NCBI GenBank assembly: GCA_046537875.1
Contig: JBKHJZ010000004.1
Coordinates: forward strand, 1-49,416
Source: JBKHJZ01 sp046537875
GTDB taxonomy: Bacteria > Actinomycetota > Acidimicrobiia > Acidimicrobiales > VFJN01
Direction: 5' to 3'
Length of the DNA: 49,416 nt
Under the pieces are notes generated by a model. The model saw only the letters and a list, made by a program, of their open reading frames with translations, was not told the DNA's origin and searched no databases. Below, piece by piece: positions 8,280 through 15,991 of this stretch. Position 1 is the first letter of the stretch; every line of letters starts with the position of its first letter. Both the position numbers and the translations under genes were made by a program.

Positions 8280-9044
8280 TCAGCGTCGCCGGCGCCGGCC
8301 CCCGGCACGGTTCCCCTCCCGGTGCAGGGCCGGCACTGCGTCGATCTTGTCCCGGTCGAGGTGGTCCCACAGGATCCCCGGGGGCCGGTGGGCGCCGGGG
8401 CACGAGATGACCTCGTCCGGCGTGACCACCAGATCGACCCGGAAGTCGTGGTCGGTCTCGGGGAGATCGTCGTCCACCACCTGGAGGGGATGCACGGTCG
8501 TGACGATCGTGGTCTCCTCGTCGATCCAGCCGGCCTCGGTGCCGAGCGCCAGCTCGAGGTCGCTGAAGCCGCCCCCCTTGCCGATGCGGGCGCCTCCCCG
8601 GTTCACGCAGACCGACCCGCACACCACCAGGTCCAGGCGTGGTACCGCCTCGACCGCCAGCGGTCGACCGTGCTCGCCGGCGCCGCCGATCGAGGCCGCG
8701 CGGCGGGGCGCGACCTCGAGGAGGTCAGGGTCGAGAAGGAGGAACGGCTCGGGTGTCCGGAGCCGGGGGACCGCCATCACCACCAGCTTGCCGTCGGTGA
8801 GGGCCGCCGCCCGCACCGGCAGTTGGGGGAGATCGGGGTTCGCCTTCAGGGCCGCCGCACGTTCCCAGGCACCGGTTCCGGCCAGGCGGGCGGCGGCCCG
8901 CTCGGCCCCCGTGAAGTTGGGGATGCGTCCCCGGGCGCCCGGGAAGCGGGCAACCCGCGCCTCGGTCATCGCCGCCCACACGCGCTCGCGCCAGGCCTGC
9001 TTGTCACCGGCGGCGTCGCCGCTGCTTCCCGGCGGCACGCTCAC
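8280..9044 (-). CDS. 5-formyltetrahydrofolate cyclo-ligase-like protein (COG0212 paralogue)
   Basis: 254 residues from GTG at 9044 (a second GTG two codons on is an alternative). DKQAWRERVWAAM opens the fold, and RIGKGGGFSDLE is the nucleotide/folate-loop motif. The form GKGxGFxDLE, followed by ETTIVTTVHPLQVVD and VDLVVTPDEVI, is that of the COG0212 paralogue group (MTHFSD-like) rather than of true 5-FCL enzymes, which have GxGGGYYDR. True 5-FCL converts 5-formyl-THF to 5,10-methenyl-THF with ATP. The paralogue group has been linked by comparative genomics to thiamin metabolism, and its reaction is unsettled. The C-terminus ends in an Arg/Gly-rich tail. No folate or thiamin genes are adjacent. 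Confidence 0.85.
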   Translation of the reverse strand: MSVPPGSSGDAAGDKQAWRERVWAAMTEARVARFPGARGRIPNFTGAERAAARLAGTGAWERAAALKANPDLPQLPVRAAALTDGKLVVMAVPRLRTPEPFLLLDPDLLEVAPRRAASIGGAGEHGRPLAVEAVPRLDLVVCGSVCVNRGGARIGKGGGFSDLELALGTEAGWIDEETTIVTTVHPLQVVDDDLPETDHDFRVDLVVTPDEVISCPGAHRPPGILWDHLDRDKIDAVPALHREGNRAGGRRRRR

Positions 9045-9336
9045 AGTCTGGCCCCGCTGTTCGAACCGTCGATCCTCGCGGCCCTGGCGGTCTCCGCGGT
9101 GGCCTGGCGGCGTTCGCCGATCGAGCTCGCACGGCAGTTCGCTCACGTCAGCCGGGAGCTCGACGCAGCCTGACCTGGACAGCGGCGCGCGACGCCCCCG
9201 TTCCGCACGGTGCCGGGGCACCGGGGCACCATGGTCGCGGGATCGGTCCGGATCGCACTCGCTACGATCCGCATCGACTTCCCTGCCCTCGCCGCGCTGC
9301 CGCCGAGGCCCGTGGTCGGAAGGTTGCCGATATGCG

Positions 9337-10623
9337 ATGAGCGACGACGAGGTGCTGACCGACACGCCGGCGGACGGGTCGCCGGTCGAGGCGCCGGACG
9401 GGGAGCGTGCCGGTGACGACCCCGAGGCGCCGCCGCCCCAGCCGCGGCGGGGACGGGCCCGCCGCGTCCTCCTCAAGCTCGGGGTCGCCCTGCTGTCGGT
9501 GGTGCTGACCCTCGGCGCTGTCGAGATCGTGTTCCGCCTCCTCGGCTACCAGCCCGTCTACGACGTGTACTCGAGCCCCGACGAGTTCTTCCGTCACGAT
9601 CCGGCGATCGGCTGGTCGCTCACCCCGGGCGCCGAGGGGGTCTTCGTCGGCCCCCGGCCGTTCCCCATCGAGTACCGCACCCGCGTCCGCATCAACTCGC
9701 TCGGGCTGCGGGGTCCGGAGCTCGCGCCGGTGCCGCCCCGGGGGCTGCGGGTGCTGGTGCTCGGGGACTCCTGGGTGGCCGGGTTCGAGGTGGACGAGGA
9801 CCGCACCTACACCTCCCGGCTGGAACGGGAGCTGACCGATCGGCTCGGCGTGCCGGTCCAGGTGGTGAACGCCGGGGTCCGCGGCTACGGAACCGACCAG
9901 TCGCTGTTGCTGTACCGGGAGCGCCTGCGCGACCTCGACCCCGACCTCGTCATCCACCACACCACCGGCAACGACCCCGACGACAACACGCTGCTGCACC
10001 GCATGCGTCGGGTGTTCTCGAAGCCGGCCTTCGCGCTCGGGGCGGACGACCGCGTGCGGCTGGTGGGGCGCCCGGTCGACCGCTACCCGCGGTGCTCCGA
10101 GTACCGCCTGGTCGACGGTGAGGTCCGCCGCATGGACGGGCGCCGCGCCCGCAGCCTCTGCTGGGTGCAGACCCGCCTCTCCGACCACTCCGCGCTGTTC
10201 AGCTTCATCACCGAGCGCCTCCAGCAGAACCCGGAGCTGGTCGAGAAGCTCTACGACCTCGGCACGCCGACGGAGACCGGGGAGGCCATCGGCGCCGACG
10301 GCCACGCCGAGATGGCCGCTGCAGCCGCGGCGCGGGACCATCCCCACCGGCTGACCTCGGTGCTCGTGCGACGGATGGCCGAGGACGTGCGCGCCGACGG
10401 CGCGGGCTTCGTGCTCATCGGGCAGGATGGCGATCTCGGCGCGCTCGACCTGGCGGCATTCGACCGGGATCTGATCCAGGTCGTGCGCATCGACGAGGCC
10501 CTGAAGGAGCCGGGCGACGTGCTCATCCCCAACGACGGCCATCCCAACGAGCTCGGGCACGAGCGCATCGCCGCGCTGCTGGCCGATGCCTTCGCGCCCC
10601 GCCTGGAGGAGCAGCTGCGATGA
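9337..10623 (+). CDS. Membrane-anchored SGNH/GDSL hydrolase
   Basis: 428 residues from ATG at 9337. An acidic, Pro-rich N-terminus (1-40) precedes one TM helix (about 47-68) and an extracytoplasmic SGNH domain. The catalytic blocks are visible: LGDSWVAGFEV (Ser), NAGVRGYGTDQ (Gly), TTGNDPDDN (Asn) and NDGHPNELGH (Asp/His dyad). Such enzymes act on ester bonds, often acyl groups of cell-surface glycans; the substrate here is unknown. The stop overlaps the next start as ATGA, so it is translationally coupled to the carbamoyltransferase. SGNH hydrolases regularly accompany carbamoyltransferase-SxtJ-DUF5989 sets, which suggests joint modification of an exported polymer or glycoconjugate. The 292-nt upstream gap holds no clear gene; TACGAT near 9262 is a possible -10 box. 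Confidence 0.9.
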   Translation: MSDDEVLTDTPADGSPVEAPDGERAGDDPEAPPPQPRRGRARRVLLKLGVALLSVVLTLGAVEIVFRLLGYQPVYDVYSSPDEFFRHDPAIGWSLTPGAEGVFVGPRPFPIEYRTRVRINSLGLRGPELAPVPPRGLRVLVLGDSWVAGFEVDEDRTYTSRLERELTDRLGVPVQVVNAGVRGYGTDQSLLLYRERLRDLDPDLVIHHTTGNDPDDNTLLHRMRRVFSKPAFALGADDRVRLVGRPVDRYPRCSEYRLVDGEVRRMDGRRARSLCWVQTRLSDHSALFSFITERLQQNPELVEKLYDLGTPTETGEAIGADGHAEMAAAAAARDHPHRLTSVLVRRMAEDVRADGAGFVLIGQDGDLGALDLAAFDRDLIQVVRIDEALKEPGDVLIPNDGHPNELGHERIAALLADAFAPRLEEQLR

Positions 10624-12458
10624 CCGCCATCCTCGGCCTGTCGGCCTACTACCACGACGCCGCCGCCGCCCTGGTGATCGACGGCCAGATCGTCGCGGCG
10701 GCCCAGGAGGAGCGGTTCACCCGCCGCAAGCACGATCCGGCGTTCCCGCACCATGCGATCGAGGCGTGCCTGCGCCAGGCGGGGCTGGAGCACGAGGACC
10801 TCGACTACGTCGGCTTCTACGACAAGCCGTTCCTCACGTTCGACCGGCTGCTCGACACGTACGTCGCCTACGCGCCCGTCGGGCTGCGCTCGTTCCTGCG
10901 GGCGATGCCGCTGTGGCTCAACGAGAAGCTCCACACGGGCCGCACGATCCGGCGCGAGCTCGACGGGCGCTACCGGAAGCGACTGGTGTTCACTGAGCAC
11001 CACGAGTCCCACGCCGCGAGCGCCTTCTTCCCGTCGCCGTTCGATCGGGCGGCGATCCTCACGCTCGACGGCGTGGGTGAGTGGGCCACCGCCACGTACG
11101 GGATCGGGCAGGGCAACACGATCGACCTCCGGGCCGAGCTGCGCTTCCCCCACTCGCTCGGGCTGCTCTACTCGGCCTTCACGTACTACTGCGGCTTCCG
11201 GGTCAACTCGGGCGAGTACAAGCTCATGGGGCTTGCACCGTACGGCGAGCCCGCCTACGCCGACCTGATCCGCGAGCGGCTGCTCGATCTGCGGGACGAC
11301 GGCTCGTTCCGGCTCGACCTCCGCTACTTCAACTACTGCCAGGGACTGACGATGACGTCCCGCCGGTTCGACGCCCTCTTCGGCGGGCCGCCGAGGCGGC
11401 CGGAGGGCCCGATCACGCAGCGGGAGATGGACCTGGCGGCGTCGATCCAACAGGTGACCGAAGAGGTCGTGGTGCGGGCGGCGCGCCACCTGCACCAGGA
11501 CACCGGCCTCACCGACCTGTGCATGGCGGGCGGCGTGGCGCTCAACTGCGTGGCCAACGGCCGCATCCTGCGGGACACCCCGTTCGAGCGCATCTGGGTC
11601 CAGCCGGCCGCGGGCGACGCCGGCGGTTCGCTCGGCGTGGCCCTCTTCATCTGGCACCAGCTGCTGGGGAACCCCCGCACCGCGGCGCCGGGCGACGGCC
11701 AGCGCGGGTCGCTGCTGGGCCCGAACTTCGCCGATCACGAGGTCCGCGCCGCGCTCGAGCGGGCGGGCGCCACCTACGAGATGGTCGAGGACGACGACGA
11801 GCTGTGCGATCTCGTGGCCGGCCTGCTGGCGCAGGGGAAGGTGGTCGGCTGGTTCCAGGGGCGCATGGAGTTCGGCCCCCGCGCGCTCGGCGCCCGCAGC
11901 ATCCTCGGCGATCCGCGCGACCCCGCGATGCAGTCGCTGATGAACCGCAAGATCAAGTTCCGCGAGTCGTTCCGGCCGTTCGCGCCGGCGGTGCTGGCCG
12001 ACGACGCGCACGACTGGTTCGCCCTTCCGGCGGGGCACGACAGCCCGTACATGCTGCTCGTCGCCCCGGTGGCCGCCGCCCACCGTCGTCCGGAGGCGGT
12101 GGCCGACGGCGCGACGGGCCTGGAGAAGCTGAAGGTGCAGCGGTCGGACATCCCCGCCGTGACCCACGTCGACCACTCCGCCCGGCTGCAGACCGTCGAC
12201 CGGGAGCGCCACGGCAGGTTCCACACCCTGCTCGAGCGGTTCAAGCTGCGGACCGGTTGCCCGGTGCTGATCAACACGTCGTTCAACGTGCGGGGCGAGC
12301 CGATCGTCTGCACCCCCGACGACGCCTACCGCTGCTTCATGGCCACGAACATCGACGTGCTGGTGATCGAGCACGCGGTGCTCCAGAAGCAGCACCAGGC
12401 GAGAGCCCTTGCCGAAGCCGACGCCGACGACTACCGCCGGCAGTTCGCGCTGGACTGA
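10620..12458 (+). CDS. Carbamoyltransferase (NodU/CmcH/TobZ family)
   Basis: 612 residues, full length for the family. The N-terminal ILGLSAYYHDAAAALV and the metal-binding EHHESHAASAFFPSPF belong to the Kae1-like domain that forms carbamoyl-adenylate and transfers the carbamoyl group to a hydroxyl. GGVALNCVANG, GRMEFGPRALGARSILGDPR and NTSFNVRGEPIVCTP are conserved C-terminal blocks. TobZ and NodU enzymes modify small molecules or sugars from carbamoyl phosphate and ATP; the acceptor here is not known. The gene overlaps the SGNH hydrolase gene by four bases and is followed after 3 nt by the SxtJ-like gene, so all are one transcript. No glycosyltransferase or sugar-nucleotide gene is adjacent to name the acceptor. 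Confidence 0.95.
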   Translation: MTAILGLSAYYHDAAAALVIDGQIVAAAQEERFTRRKHDPAFPHHAIEACLRQAGLEHEDLDYVGFYDKPFLTFDRLLDTYVAYAPVGLRSFLRAMPLWLNEKLHTGRTIRRELDGRYRKRLVFTEHHESHAASAFFPSPFDRAAILTLDGVGEWATATYGIGQGNTIDLRAELRFPHSLGLLYSAFTYYCGFRVNSGEYKLMGLAPYGEPAYADLIRERLLDLRDDGSFRLDLRYFNYCQGLTMTSRRFDALFGGPPRRPEGPITQREMDLAASIQQVTEEVVVRAARHLHQDTGLTDLCMAGGVALNCVANGRILRDTPFERIWVQPAAGDAGGSLGVALFIWHQLLGNPRTAAPGDGQRGSLLGPNFADHEVRAALERAGATYEMVEDDDELCDLVAGLLAQGKVVGWFQGRMEFGPRALGARSILGDPRDPAMQSLMNRKIKFRESFRPFAPAVLADDAHDWFALPAGHDSPYMLLVAPVAAAHRRPEAVADGATGLEKLKVQRSDIPAVTHVDHSARLQTVDRERHGRFHTLLERFKLRTGCPVLINTSFNVRGEPIVCTPDDAYRCFMATNIDVLVIEHAVLQKQHQARALAEADADDYRRQFALD

Positions 12459-12461
12459 CCG

Positions 12462-12869
12462 ATGACGCGCATCGACACCGACCCCGGGCGCCGCGAGCTG
12501 CTCGTCTTCGGCGCGCTGCTGCCACTGGCGGTGGTCTTGGCCGGGTTCCTCATCGGACGGCACACGGGCGCCGGTGTCCGCGTGTCCATCTGGGTCGTCG
12601 GCGGTGCGATCGCGCTGATCTACGCGACGATCCCGGCGGTGCGGCGACCGGTGTACGTCGGGATCGCGCGGCTCACCCAGCCGATCGGGTGGGCCGTCTC
12701 GCACCTCGTGCTGATCCTCGTGTTCGCGCTGGTCGTCACGCCCGTGGCCGTGCTGCTGCGCCTGCTCGGGCGCGATCCTCTGGCCCGGAGCGCCGACGCC
12801 CGCCTCCCCACCTACTGGGTCACCCGGACGACCGGGCGCGACGCCCGGCGCTACTTCCAACAGTTCTAG
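12462..12869 (+). CDS. SxtJ-like small membrane protein
   Basis: 135 residues with three likely TM helices (about 15-35, 41-58, 75-100) and the C-terminal signature YWVTRTTGRDARRYFQQF, close to the RDPRRYFRQF-type ending of SxtJ proteins. SxtJ was named from cyanobacterial saxitoxin clusters, where it lies beside a carbamoyltransferase; its molecular role is unknown. It starts 3 nt after the carbamoyltransferase stop and is followed after 8 nt by the DUF5989 gene. The conserved pairing suggests that it holds the carbamoyltransferase or its lipid-linked substrate at the membrane (inference). Confidence 0.85.
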   Translation: MTRIDTDPGRRELLVFGALLPLAVVLAGFLIGRHTGAGVRVSIWVVGGAIALIYATIPAVRRPVYVGIARLTQPIGWAVSHLVLILVFALVVTPVAVLLRLLGRDPLARSADARLPTYWVTRTTGRDARRYFQQF

Positions 12870-12877
12870 GAGCCACC

Positions 12878-13099
12878 ATGACGCGATCCCACGGCACGCC
12901 CGGGAACGAGACCGACGCCCGCGCGTTCGAGGCGGCCGCCGAGCAGCGGTCGACGACCTTCCTCGGCGAGTTCTGGCGCTTCCTCCGCCAGAACCGCAAG
13001 TGGTGGCTCACACCGATCATCGTCACGCTCCTGCTGGTGGCGGTGCTGGTGGTGGTGGCCGGATCGGGCGCGGGCCCGCTCGTCTACACGCTCTTCTGA
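12878..13099 (+). CDS. DUF5989 family single-TM protein
   Basis: 73 residues with start ATG at 12878, after AGGAG and a short spacer. A soluble N-terminus of about 27 residues leads to the family pattern FLGEFWRFLRQNRKWWL, a single TM helix (PIIVTLLLVAVLVVVAG) and the typical ending GPLVYTLF. DUF5989 proteins are tiny membrane proteins found next to SxtJ and carbamoyltransferases; no function is established. It closes the four-gene module at 9337-13099. Confidence 0.85.
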   Translation: MTRSHGTPGNETDARAFEAAAEQRSTTFLGEFWRFLRQNRKWWLTPIIVTLLLVAVLVVVAGSGAGPLVYTLF

Positions 13100-13140
13100 C
13101 CCCGGCTGCCGGTCCGCACCGCCCCGGTACCCTGGCGGGG

Positions 13141-14847
13141 ATGCATCCGAAGGAGCCGGTCGTGACGCTCGACGCGGCGGACGATCCGACCGACTTCGCC
13201 GATCTGGGGCTGTGCCCCGAGCTGCTCCAGGCCCTCGCCGACCTCGGCTACGAGGAGCCGACTCCCATCCAGCGCGAGGCGATCCCGGCGCTCCTGCAGG
13301 GTCGCGACCTGCGGGGGCAGGCCGCGACGGGCACGGGGAAGACCGCCGCCTTCGCGCTGCCACTGCTCCAGCGGATCGCCCGGGAGGTCGCCGAGCGCGA
13401 CGCCAGGAGCGGGGAGGCGGTCGCCGTGGTGCTGGTGCCGACCCGCGAGCTGGCCGTCCAGGTGTCCGAGGCGATGCACCGCTACGGGGCCCACGTCGGT
13501 GCCCGCGTCCTCCCGATCTACGGGGGGCAGCCGATCGGCCGGCAGCTGTCCGCGCTCCGGCGCGGGGTCGACGTGGTGGTCGCGACGCCGGGGCGTGCGC
13601 TCGACCACATCGCCCGGGGGACCCTCGAGCTGGGCCGGGTGCGGGTGGTCGTGCTCGACGAGGCGGACGAGATGCTCGACATGGGGTTCGCCGAGGACAT
13701 CGAGGCGATCCTCGACGGCACGCCCGGCGACCGGCAGACCGTGCTCTTCTCGGCCACCATGCCGCCGCGCATCGATCGGATGGCACGCCGGCACCTGCGC
13801 GACCCGGCCCGCATCGAGCTCGGCCGCGAGGCGGTGGCTCCGGGCGAGGTCGCGCTGGTCAGGCAGACGGCGTACGTCGTCCCCCGGGCCCACAAGCCCG
13901 CCGCCCTGGGGCGTGTCCTCGACGTCGAGGCGCCGGCGGCCGCGGTGGTGTTCTGTCGCACCCGTGCCGAGGTCGAGCAGCTCACGGAGACCCTGAACGG
14001 GCGCGGCTACCGGGCCGAGGCCCTGCACGGGGGGATGGACCAGGGCCAGCGCGACCGGGTGATGGGACGGCTCCGCAGCGGTGCGACCGAGCTCCTGGTG
14101 GCGACCGACGTGGCCGCCCGTGGCCTCGACATCGAGCAGCTCACGCATGTCGTCAACTACGACGTGCCCTCCGCGCCCGACGCGTACGTGCACCGCATCG
14201 GCCGGGTCGGGCGTGCCGGCCGGGAGGGGGTGGCCGTCACCCTGGCGGAGCCGCGGGAGCACAGGCTGATCAAGGCGATCGAGCGGGTGACCGGGCAGCG
14301 GATCTCGGTCGAGACGCTGCCGACGATCGCCGACATGCGGGCCCGGCGGCTGGAGCTGACACGGGCCGCCCTGCAGGAGAGCCTGCTCGAGGACGATCTC
14401 GAGCGCTTCCGGGTGGTGGTGGAGCCGCTGGCCGACGAGTTCGACGTCATGGACGTCGCGCTGGCCGCGGTCAAGCTGGCGCACGAGGCCGGGGGTGCCG
14501 CGGGCGAGGAGGAGATCCCGGAGGTGGCCCCGCCGCTGGCCGAGCGGCGCGGTCGCCGGAAGCCTCCGGGCCGGGAGCGGCGACGCGGCCGCGCCCCCAC
14601 TCCCGGGATGTCGCGCCTGTTCGTCGGGGCCGGGCGCACCGCCGGTGTCCGGCCCCAGGACCTGGTCGGGGCGATCGCGGGCGAGTCCCGGCTCAGCGGC
14701 CGGGACATCGGCGCGATCGAGATCGCCGATCGGTTCGCGCTCGTGGAGGTCCCCGAACCCGCGGTGGACGAGGTGATCGCCGCCCTGCGGGGGACCACCA
14801 TCAAGGGCAGGAGGCCGACCATCCGCCGCGAGCGAGCGGCACGCTGA
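13141..14847 (+). CDS. deaD: DEAD-box ATP-dependent RNA helicase with DbpA-type RNA-binding domain
   Basis: 568 residues from ATG at 13141. All helicase motifs are visible in order: Q motif GYEEPTPIQ, Walker A ATGTGKT, PTRELA, TPGRAL, DEAD in VLDEADEMLDMGF, SAT, then in domain 2 VATDVAARGLDI and HRIGRVGRAG. The C-terminal 75 residues (SRLFVGAGRTAGVRPQDLVG to IKGRRPTIR) are a DbpA-like RNA-binding fold, as in CsdA/DeaD proteins that remodel rRNA or mRNA structure, often during cold stress. A basic linker (RRGRRKPPGRERRRGRAP) joins the parts. TACCCT about 12 nt before the ATG could be a -10 box of a nearly leaderless transcript. A GTG at 13162 is an alternative start. Confidence 0.95.
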   Translation: MHPKEPVVTLDAADDPTDFADLGLCPELLQALADLGYEEPTPIQREAIPALLQGRDLRGQAATGTGKTAAFALPLLQRIAREVAERDARSGEAVAVVLVPTRELAVQVSEAMHRYGAHVGARVLPIYGGQPIGRQLSALRRGVDVVVATPGRALDHIARGTLELGRVRVVVLDEADEMLDMGFAEDIEAILDGTPGDRQTVLFSATMPPRIDRMARRHLRDPARIELGREAVAPGEVALVRQTAYVVPRAHKPAALGRVLDVEAPAAAVVFCRTRAEVEQLTETLNGRGYRAEALHGGMDQGQRDRVMGRLRSGATELLVATDVAARGLDIEQLTHVVNYDVPSAPDAYVHRIGRVGRAGREGVAVTLAEPREHRLIKAIERVTGQRISVETLPTIADMRARRLELTRAALQESLLEDDLERFRVVVEPLADEFDVMDVALAAVKLAHEAGGAAGEEEIPEVAPPLAERRGRRKPPGRERRRGRAPTPGMSRLFVGAGRTAGVRPQDLVGAIAGESRLSGRDIGAIEIADRFALVEVPEPAVDEVIAALRGTTIKGRRPTIRRERAAR

Positions 14848-14862
14848 GGCGCATGGCCAGGC

Positions 14863-14892
14863 CCGGGCGCAGCGGGTCGTCCCGCAGCCCGG
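14863..14892. terminator. Hairpin between convergent helicase and LigD-polymerase genes
   Basis: CCGGGC (14863-14868) pairs with GCCCGG (14887-14892) and, inside it, GCGGG (14872-14876) pairs with CCCGC (14881-14885) around the loop TCGT. The structure starts 15 nt after the helicase stop and 48 nt beyond the end of the opposite gene. No T-run follows. It is a probable bidirectional terminator. Confidence 0.5.
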
Positions 14893-14940
14893 TGACCGCT
14901 CGGCGAAAGGCCGGGACCGGTGGCCGTGGCCGCCGTGGGA

Positions 14941-15906
14941 TCAGTCGGGCTCGTCCGGTGCGCCGGTGTCGACGGCGCCGGCACGCTCGTCGCGTGCCGC
15001 CCACTCCAGCAGCTCGTCGATCCTGAACACCGCCCGGTCGATGTCCGCGTGGAGATCGCCGATGGCGGCGACGCGCCCGGGCACGCTCGCGATGGTGCAG
15101 TCGAAGGGCTCCACGTCGTCGATCTCGTCCCAGGCGACCGGCGTCGACACGGTCGCCTCGGGCACCCCTCGCACCGAGTAGGCCGCTGCCATGGTGTGGT
15201 CCCGGGCGTTCTGGTTGTAGTCCACGAACAGGGCCGTGGGGTCGCGGTCCTTGCGCCACCACGTGGTCGTCACCGCATCCGGCACGCGACGTTCCACCTC
15301 GCGGGCGAACGCCAGCGCGGCGCGCCGCACGTCGGCGAACCCGAACGAGGGCCTGATCCGGACGTAGACGTGGAGACCCTTGCCGCCCGAGGTCTTGGGC
15401 CAGCCGACCGCCCCGAGCTCGTCGAGCACCTCGTGCACCACGTGGGCGACCCGGCGGACCGTGGAGAGCGGGCAATCGGGCATGGGGTCGAGGTCGATCC
15501 GCCACTCGTCGGGCTTCTCCACGTGGCCGCGCCGCGAGTTCCAGGGGTGGAACTCGACCGTGGACATCTGCACCGCCCAGATCACCTGGGCGAGCTCGGT
15601 CACGCACAGCTCGTCGGCGTGCTGCCCGTAGCGGGGGAAGTGGACCCGCACGGTCTCCAGCCACGGCGGGGCCCCGGCCGGCACCCGCTTCTGGTGGACC
15701 TTGTCGCCGCTGACCCCGGTGGGGAAGCGGTGCAGCATGCAGGGCCGCTCCCGCAGGGCGTTGACGATGCCCGGACCGACCGCGATGTAGTACCGGACCA
15801 GGTCGAACTTGGTCGCCCCGGTTGCCGGGAAGTACACCCGGTCGGGGTTGGTGACCCGCACCGTGCGGCCCTCCACCTGCACCTCGGTCGCCGGGGCCTT
15901 CGCCAC
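14941..15906 (-). CDS. ligD: Stand-alone LigD polymerase/primase domain protein (PolDom, AEP superfamily)
   Basis: 321 residues from GTG at 15906, which is the size of a single PolDom with no ligase or 3'-phosphoesterase domain. Family blocks: VTNPDRVYFPATGATKFDLVRYY, PCMLHRFPTGVSGDKVHQKR, EWRIDLDPMPDC (catalytic Asp pair), KTSGGKGLHVYVRI and FVDYNQNARDHTMAAAYSVRG. Such enzymes add ribo- or deoxynucleotides at DNA ends in Ku/LigD non-homologous end joining. In actinobacteria the domains are often encoded separately. No Ku or ATP-dependent ligase gene is present here. TACGGT on the minus strand (15915-15920) ends 8 nt before the GTG, so the mRNA may be nearly leaderless. Confidence 0.93.
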   Translation of the reverse strand: MAKAPATEVQVEGRTVRVTNPDRVYFPATGATKFDLVRYYIAVGPGIVNALRERPCMLHRFPTGVSGDKVHQKRVPAGAPPWLETVRVHFPRYGQHADELCVTELAQVIWAVQMSTVEFHPWNSRRGHVEKPDEWRIDLDPMPDCPLSTVRRVAHVVHEVLDELGAVGWPKTSGGKGLHVYVRIRPSFGFADVRRAALAFAREVERRVPDAVTTTWWRKDRDPTALFVDYNQNARDHTMAAAYSVRGVPEATVSTPVAWDEIDDVEPFDCTIASVPGRVAAIGDLHADIDRAVFRIDELLEWAARDERAGAVDTGAPDEPD

Positions 15907-15991
15907 GGGACCAGACCGTACCGGTCACCCGGGGAGGCGCCGTCACCCGCAGAGGCGCTCCCGGCGCACCACCGGCGGGATCGCCGGGGGG

